Part shown: one piece after another, positions 59,496 to 64,000 of the stretch
How the letters are laid out: the number at the start of each line of letters is the position of its first letter
Numbering within the stretch: position 1 is the first letter of the stretch
DNA from: Pseudarthrobacter sp. W1I19
Lineage (GTDB): Bacteria; Actinomycetota; Actinomycetes; Actinomycetales; Micrococcaceae
NCBI RefSeq assembly: GCF_030817835.1
Contig: NZ_JAUSZR010000001.1
Location: 1,922,001 to 1,986,000, forward strand
Length of the DNA: 64,000 bases
Direction: 5' to 3'
The notes under the pieces: model-generated
Seen by the model: only the letters and a program-made list of their open reading frames with translations
Databases searched by the model: none
Told to the model about the DNA's origin: nothing
Translations under genes and position numbers: made by a program

Positions 59496-59945
59496 TTACT
59501 GGTGCGGCCTGATGATCAGGGTAGCGACCTGGGGTTCGTTCAGGTCCGGGCTGGTGACGTTCAGGAGGTAGTCGTATTCGCCGTCTGTTCCTTTGGAATT
59601 GCAGGCGGTTGTGGGGCCGATGGCGTTTGACTGCCGCTGGCAGATCTGGCTCGTTTTCATCTCAAAGCCAACCTTGGAGACAACCTCTGATACCTCTGCG
59701 GCGGTGAGCTCTTTGCCCGTGTTCCATCGCCGGTAGAAGCTGGGGCACGGGTTGGTACTGATGCAAAGGAACCGCTCCGGCCGGACAGTCTCGGCCTCCA
59801 CCTGCCAGTTCAAGGGAATCGCGAAACGCTCTACACGCGAGAGCATGTTGGCAGTGACTCTGTCCTCGGCGGACCGGACCAGAAAATGCCCGGTGACTCC
59901 AAGAACCAGGATCACAGCCAGGACCAGCCCGGTTCTGAGCTTCAC
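59496..59945 (-). CDS. Exported or membrane-anchored hypothetical protein
   Basis: GTG 59,945; 149 residues. N-terminal helix (KLRTGLVLAVILVLGVTGHF) and a soluble domain with four cysteines (FLCISTNPCPS, QICQRQS, TACNSKG) that may form disulfides. Not recognised. Confidence 0.7.
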   Translation of the reverse strand: MKLRTGLVLAVILVLGVTGHFLVRSAEDRVTANMLSRVERFAIPLNWQVEAETVRPERFLCISTNPCPSFYRRWNTGKELTAAEVSEVVSKVGFEMKTSQICQRQSNAIGPTTACNSKGTDGEYDYLLNVTSPDLNEPQVATLIIRPHQ

Positions 59946-60032
59946 TGGATCCTCCCAATCCGTCCATGTCCCGCCAGCCTAGCCCTGGAGTATCTTCTCA
60001 GGGCCACTCCCGAAGAACTCAGGATCTTCGAG

Positions 60033-60734
60033 TCAGAATGGCTTGTGAGACAACTTGGTTACACGCGAGTCAGCACTTCCTGGTCGGCTGTTCGCACCTC
60101 GTCTGGCCCTGCCCTGCCGCCATCCCGGGATTATCTCGTCAAGCTTGGTCTTTTTTGCCGGATCCAGCTTGCCAGCGCGGTCGTTGATGCGCTGGACGTG
60201 CAGCCACACGCCCAGTACCCGTTCTGACTGGTCGTTTGTTTTGTTATGCCGGGGCCAATCGTTGTCAGCGGCCCGGTACGAGGCGACCTCAGCCAGCCGC
60301 TGCGTCCAGCGCGCTTCGTCGTCAGCCTGTTTTGCCGATGGTTTCCGCCAGTCAGGGATCACGTCCAGGGCGTCAGCGTAGGCAGGGGAGAGGGTGCCCT
60401 GCGCTGCGTCCTTACGGCGTCGATGCAGCCAGACCGCCAGTGCCTTTTCGCGGGCCGAGTGGCTGAAGATTGGCAACCTGCCTCCGGTGTTGTAGAAAGC
60501 GATGACGTCTTCCAAATTCCGCTGGCCAGCTGCTGTCAGACGCGGGAGTGCGGCGGGAAGCGCCGCCTGATGCTCAGCCCTGATGCGGGGATCCAGCTTG
60601 GCGGCAATGGCCAGGTGGTATCTGACCGTGGTTTCAGCGACGCCGGCGACCGCGGCGATTTTCGGCGTGGGAATGCCTTGCCGGTACATCAGCACCCACT
60701 CAGTATCGGGCGCGGTGCGCTTCGTCTGGGTCAT
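60033..60734 (-). CDS. Helicase-associated-repeat protein with N-terminal HTH
   Basis: ATG 60,734; 233 residues. IPTPKIAAVAGVAETTVRYH is a helix-turn-helix. Then come three helicase-associated repeats: NLEDVIAFYNTGGRLPIFSH..., ADEARWTQRLAEVASYRAA with DNDWPRHNKTNDQSERVLGV, and WLHVQRINDRAGKLDPAKKT. This HA domain normally ends helicases; here the helicase is absent. DNA-binding likely. Confidence 0.75.
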   Translation of the reverse strand: MTQTKRTAPDTEWVLMYRQGIPTPKIAAVAGVAETTVRYHLAIAAKLDPRIRAEHQAALPAALPRLTAAGQRNLEDVIAFYNTGGRLPIFSHSAREKALAVWLHRRRKDAAQGTLSPAYADALDVIPDWRKPSAKQADDEARWTQRLAEVASYRAADNDWPRHNKTNDQSERVLGVWLHVQRINDRAGKLDPAKKTKLDEIIPGWRQGRARRGANSRPGSADSRVTKLSHKPF

Positions 60735-60777
60735 TTGCTTGCCAGTGTCATCACCGCAGGGGGTCGTCCTTGGACCG

Positions 60778-60918
60778 TCAAGCCTGCTTCAGCTCAGCGA
60801 TCCGCAGCCGGAGGAACACGATGATGAGGACCAGGGCGTATGCCGCCAGTCCGGCCAGCGCGATCGTCAAGATCGCGTACAGCACACCAATAACACCGAA
60901 GGCTGGACTTGAATTCAC
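60778..60918 (-). CDS. 46-residue single-helix membrane protein
   Basis: GTG 60,918 follows GGGGGAA. The product has one long membrane helix (LYAILTIALAGLAAYALVLI) and ends RLRIAELKQA. It lies 43 bases upstream of the helicase-associated gene on the same strand. Confidence 0.6.
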   Translation of the reverse strand: MNSSPAFGVIGVLYAILTIALAGLAAYALVLIIVFLRLRIAELKQA

Positions 60919-61042
60919 TGGTTCCCCCAATTGTCGTAAGCCCTAGGCTATGCGAACCAGTCCTTGTTTTGTTGGACTCGCGTAGTGCCCTGGAAGGGCC
61001 GGGAATTGGCAGAAGTCATCGCATGCTCAAAGCTATATGCTT

Positions 61043-62413
61043 CTACCTGATCCCATGCGGTCCGTGTGGGCTCCAGCCGTCGAGAAACGGCACAAGGTCT
61101 TCATCGCGATAGTCTGCCAGGACGGGAACCTCGATGGGGCGGAGCAGGGGATCCTTGGCGTCGATGTAGTCGCGGGCCCATGCCAGCCAGGCAATCCCGC
61201 GATTGACCAGCTCTACATCCCGTTCTGAGGACACTCTCGCCTCCAGTGCAGCCACGTACTTGCGCAGCATGCCGGCTTCTGCCCAAGCGTCCGCCTGAAT
61301 CTTCAGCTGCTGGGCCTTGTGGTGGTCCTGGATCCGTATACGAGCGCGCGCCATGGCTGCTTCCCATCGCCGCTGCTTTTCTTCCTCCTTGAGGCGTGCT
61401 TGCTCGCGCTTCCACTCGTTTTCCAGATGCTGAATTTCGATCTCGCGAAGGATGGCCGGCAGGGCGCTGTCGAGTTGCTGTCGCTTGCCGTCGCGAAACC
61501 GTTCTCGGCGACCGTTGGTTGAGTATTTTTGTGTCAACTCCAGTTGGAGCCTCGCCGTGGATACGAAATCGGGGTTGATGACCAGCGTCCAGGACTGGTT
61601 GCGGGAGTTGTATTTGGGGATGTATGGCCTTGCGGATCCGCCGTTCGGGGGGAGCTCCCGCATTACCAATGGCACGGTGGTTGAGCCGACCGTGATGGCG
61701 ACGTCGCCATCGAGAGTTGTGGTGCCGCGGGAGTTGGTGCGTTTGTGGCTCGACGGCAGCGTGACCTCGTAGCCGCGAGCAGTACCTTCCGTGGCCAGCG
61801 CGTGCAGCAGTTTGGCTGCACGCGCGACGTGCTCCTTCGACACCCCCTTCGTGCCGTCGCGGAACGCTTTGGCGACCGGGTGATATTTGCCCACCGAGTC
61901 CGGAATCGGGACCGGACGCTCGTCGACATCATCGGGGAAATGACGCGCCCACCGTGCCTCGTACTTTGGGCTCTGCCACGACCCGGCGCTCGTTATCTCG
62001 AGCTTGTAGCCTTTCGGGCGCAGAGCTGACTTCATGACGTCACGGATCAGGGCATCGTTGGCTGCGCGGTGCGAATATCCGCCCTCCACCTCAAGGACGC
62101 CGTCAGCGGCAGTGAGCTTCTGTATAAATTTGCCCGCTTCAGATTCGTGGGTGTGGTTGTTGCTATCGGAGTCATCGATACCCTCGAGGAGTTCCACACC
62201 CAGCTGGGTAATTTTGGCGGTCCAGGTCGGCCCCTTGCCGGTAATGGTGATGTATCGATCGTCCGCCAAGGCTCGGGCCGATATCCGATGTGAGTAGCCT
62301 TCGAAGATGCCACCCGGAGAGCCGTCATTGACCCATTTCAAGACTTGGGACTGTAAAACGCTGAGCGGCTTAGGGTGCTGTGGCAAGGGAATGTCCAATC
62401 GGAGTCGGTCCAT
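61043..62413 (-). CDS. Large hypothetical protein with basic coiled coil
   Basis: ATG 62,413 gives 456 residues (TTG 62,458 possible). An N-terminal winged-helix-like part (LSVLQSQVLKWVNDGSPGGI, ITITGKGPTWTAKITQLGVE), a middle domain with GYSHRAANDALIRDVMKSAL and a DUF-like region (VAITVGSTTVPLVMRELPPN), then a coiled coil (KREQARLKEEEKQRRWEAAM) and a C-terminal acidic domain. Family not recognised. Reads with the next gene, 8 to 50 bases away, as a probable pair. Confidence 0.7.
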   Translation of the reverse strand: MDRLRLDIPLPQHPKPLSVLQSQVLKWVNDGSPGGIFEGYSHRISARALADDRYITITGKGPTWTAKITQLGVELLEGIDDSDSNNHTHESEAGKFIQKLTAADGVLEVEGGYSHRAANDALIRDVMKSALRPKGYKLEITSAGSWQSPKYEARWARHFPDDVDERPVPIPDSVGKYHPVAKAFRDGTKGVSKEHVARAAKLLHALATEGTARGYEVTLPSSHKRTNSRGTTTLDGDVAITVGSTTVPLVMRELPPNGGSARPYIPKYNSRNQSWTLVINPDFVSTARLQLELTQKYSTNGRRERFRDGKRQQLDSALPAILREIEIQHLENEWKREQARLKEEEKQRRWEAAMARARIRIQDHHKAQQLKIQADAWAEAGMLRKYVAALEARVSSERDVELVNRGIAWLAWARDYIDAKDPLLRPIEVPVLADYRDEDLVPFLDGWSPHGPHGIR

Positions 62414-62466
62414 GGCTTCATAACAACGTCCAGAACCAATGATCGACTCAGTCGTCAATGAATGCG

Positions 62467-63201
62467 TTATTTGGTAGAGCGTGAGAATTGCCTGCTCAGC
62501 CGTTGGATCCTTTTGAGCTGTCGCAATGATGCGTAGAACCCTAACCAGTCACGGATCCGGGGTTTGGTCACACCAAGTTCGGAGACGGGATGGTAGTAAT
62601 CGCGGTCATTCGGACCGAACGGCTCGGGCTTCCCTTCGCGGTAGGTGATGTAGTCGCAGGGCCGTCGGCCAGGTGCTAAGTGGCGCACGAAGAAGATCGC
62701 CGAGCCGTCGTACTCGTCCCCCTCTGGCGCGATGTCTTCTATCCATTTCCATGGGATATGACCAATTTGGGCCACGTTCGGGGCGGGACGATCTGTTCTC
62801 GTGAGAGTGCGGTGCCCTCGGTCGTCGTAGTAGCTCTCTATTCCGGACAGGATGACTTCCACTCCGTTGTGAACGATCTCGATTAGTTCCGAGCTTGAAA
62901 ACATCCCGCCGCGCCAGGTCACCTTGTTGCTGCCGTCATACCCGCGTTCGTACAGCGCCGCGTTCATTACGATGATTTTGCTGTTCAAACCTTCAGTGCG
63001 GATCGGCTTCAGGACGTCCCACGCCTTGCTCTCCAGTTCACGGACTCGTTCACGTTGCTGGCGGAAGGACAACTGACGGCCTATGTGAAATATGGCTAGT
63101 GTGACGCCGAGCGAAGCCACAGAGATGGAGAGAGAGACGAAATCTACCCAGGAATAGTCACCAGTCACTGTGTAAGTGTACGGAGCGTAGTTCGCAGGCA
63201 T
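62467..63201 (-). CDS. Membrane-anchored hypothetical protein
   Basis: ATG 63,201 (TTG 63,270 possible) gives 244 residues. One helix near the N-terminus (WVDFVSLSISVASLGVTLAI) followed by a charged stalk (GRQLSFRQQRERVRELESKA) and a soluble domain with VIVMNAALYERG-like and WIEDIAPEGDEYDGSAIFFV features. Not recognised. Divergent from the Mrr-like gene at 63,333. Confidence 0.65.
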   Translation of the reverse strand: MPANYAPYTYTVTGDYSWVDFVSLSISVASLGVTLAIFHIGRQLSFRQQRERVRELESKAWDVLKPIRTEGLNSKIIVMNAALYERGYDGSNKVTWRGGMFSSSELIEIVHNGVEVILSGIESYYDDRGHRTLTRTDRPAPNVAQIGHIPWKWIEDIAPEGDEYDGSAIFFVRHLAPGRRPCDYITYREGKPEPFGPNDRDYYHPVSELGVTKPRIRDWLGFYASLRQLKRIQRLSRQFSRSTK

Positions 63202-63332
63202 CAGGCCTAGGACGACCAAATGGAAGGCTAAACGCTTGCGTGTGGTCGTTTCGCAAACGCGTGGCCCCAAGCCGAACCGGGAATCCAGCGCGCCGATCGG
63301 CGGATCTCCGATCTGGTTCGTAGGCTTAGATC

Positions 63333-64000
63333 GTGCCTACTTACGACTGGCCGCTGATTCAGCAGCGAAGTGGTGACTCCATCGAGTCGCTTATTGCAAC
63401 GCTCCTTCGTCGTGAATACAACGACGTGCGGCAGACTAAGCCTTCACAAGGTGATGGCGGGATTGACATTCTCCGCCTAACAGCTGATGGGCTCGAGGTT
63501 TGGCAGGTCAAAGGCTTCACCACAGCGATGACAGACAAGCGGTTCCGCCATGTCAAAGAGTCTTGGAAACGTTTCGTGGACGTTCATGTCACACCGGGTG
63601 AACAGCGAATTGTCCGCTACCATCTGGTCACGCCGTGGACACCTACCGAGGAGCGCGTCGCTCAGCTCGAAGAGCTCACTATGGAAGCGGGGTTCCTTTG
63701 CCAGTGGGACAGTGATGCCTTCATCGCGGGTCTGGCAGACCGCTATCCCGAGACCATGAATCGGTTCACTTACGGCGAAGCGGTGTTGGAACAGTTCGTT
63801 AGCCAGAAGGCCATGCTCGCGTCCTCGCCGGTCGAAAGAGGCGAGTCGGTGAAGATGCTCGATGCCATAGAGGCCCGGCAGGATGCCGTTGATGCCCTCC
63901 GCGACACAATCCACGACAACTACCGGATCGAGCACGGTACCCGAACAGTAGCCAACAGCCAGGAAATCCCCTTGCCGTTCGATGATGACCCCGCGGTTTT
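63333..64000 (+). CDS. Mrr-like nuclease, 5' part (runs off the window)
   Basis: GTG 63,333; 222 residues before the edge. SGDSIESLIATLLRREYNDV, PSQGDGGIDILRLTADG and LEVWQVKGFTTAMTDKRFRH carry the D-x(n)-QxK core of Mrr-like PD-(D/E)XK enzymes at about residues 45-70. The following region (VTPWTPTEERVAQLEELT, WDSDAFIAGLADRYPETMNR) is a recognisable accessory part but not one I can name. Second restriction-like nuclease in this island. Confidence 0.8.
   Translation, partial: MPTYDWPLIQQRSGDSIESLIATLLRREYNDVRQTKPSQGDGGIDILRLTADGLEVWQVKGFTTAMTDKRFRHVKESWKRFVDVHVTPGEQRIVRYHLVTPWTPTEERVAQLEELTMEAGFLCQWDSDAFIAGLADRYPETMNRFTYGEAVLEQFVSQKAMLASSPVERGESVKMLDAIEARQDAVDALRDTIHDNYRIEHGTRTVANSQEIPLPFDDDPAV

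Overview
The window reads as a high-GC Gram-positive chromosome of the Micrococcaceae type (Arthrobacter or Pseudarthrobacter is my best guess). The guess rests on the order leuS, degV, comEA, comEC, the GC-rich third codon positions of the flanks, GTG and TTG starts, Lsr2, and TANNNT -10 boxes a few bases before start codons. No rRNA, tRNA or CRISPR array was seen. Nothing was searched against a database, so names rest on motifs and remembered family features.

Layout. (1) 1-7.77 kb is host: 3' end of glpK, a frameshifted rifampin-phosphotransferase/PEP-synthase-like gene on the minus strand, leuS with a leucine-rich leader peptide and attenuator, degV, and the first two thirds of comEA. (2) 7.77-53.57 kb is a prophage of about 45.8 kb lying inside comEA; the comEA tail reappears at 53,567. 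Its left arm (8-24.5 kb) holds small genes, a TraD/HerA-like ATPase beside a replication-relaxation protein, a replication-initiator-like pair, an SSB-like protein, a secreted cell-wall hydrolase read through a -1 frameshift, and Lsr2. The right arm (24.6-51 kb) holds terminase, Mu-like portal, head and protease proteins, capsid, a siphovirus tail module with frameshifted tail chaperones, tape measure, Dit, baseplate proteins, amidase, DUF932 protein and VRR-NUC nuclease. A large serine integrase at the right end carries an in-frame TGA. Single genes of reversed orientation interrupt the arms: a DUF4062 protein, a double TIR-type protein and several membrane or hypothetical proteins, probably lysogenic cargo and defence. 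(3) 53.57-54.83 kb is host: the rest of comEA and the start of comEC. (4) From about 54.83 kb comEC breaks off in its conserved THLTAVSG motif and a second island runs past the window end, with a GNAT remnant, a membrane-anchored Mrr-type nuclease, small membrane proteins, an HTH protein, helicase-associated repeats, and a second Mrr-like nuclease cut by the window edge.

How it fits together. Two neighbouring genes of the DNA-uptake machinery, comEA and comEC, are each broken by a separate insertion, so natural transformation through this locus should be lost. The prophage looks structurally complete but its integrase is interrupted, which may trap it. Programmed -1 frameshifting at an identical CCCAAAA heptamer is proposed for both the tail chaperones (classic) and the secreted hydrolase (unexpected). 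Several left-to-right module starts share a promoter type, TTGCnn, 16-18 bases, CATAAT/CATAGT.

Three or four genes in the window are broken by single-base changes. Some may be assembly errors; this caveat is noted where it matters.
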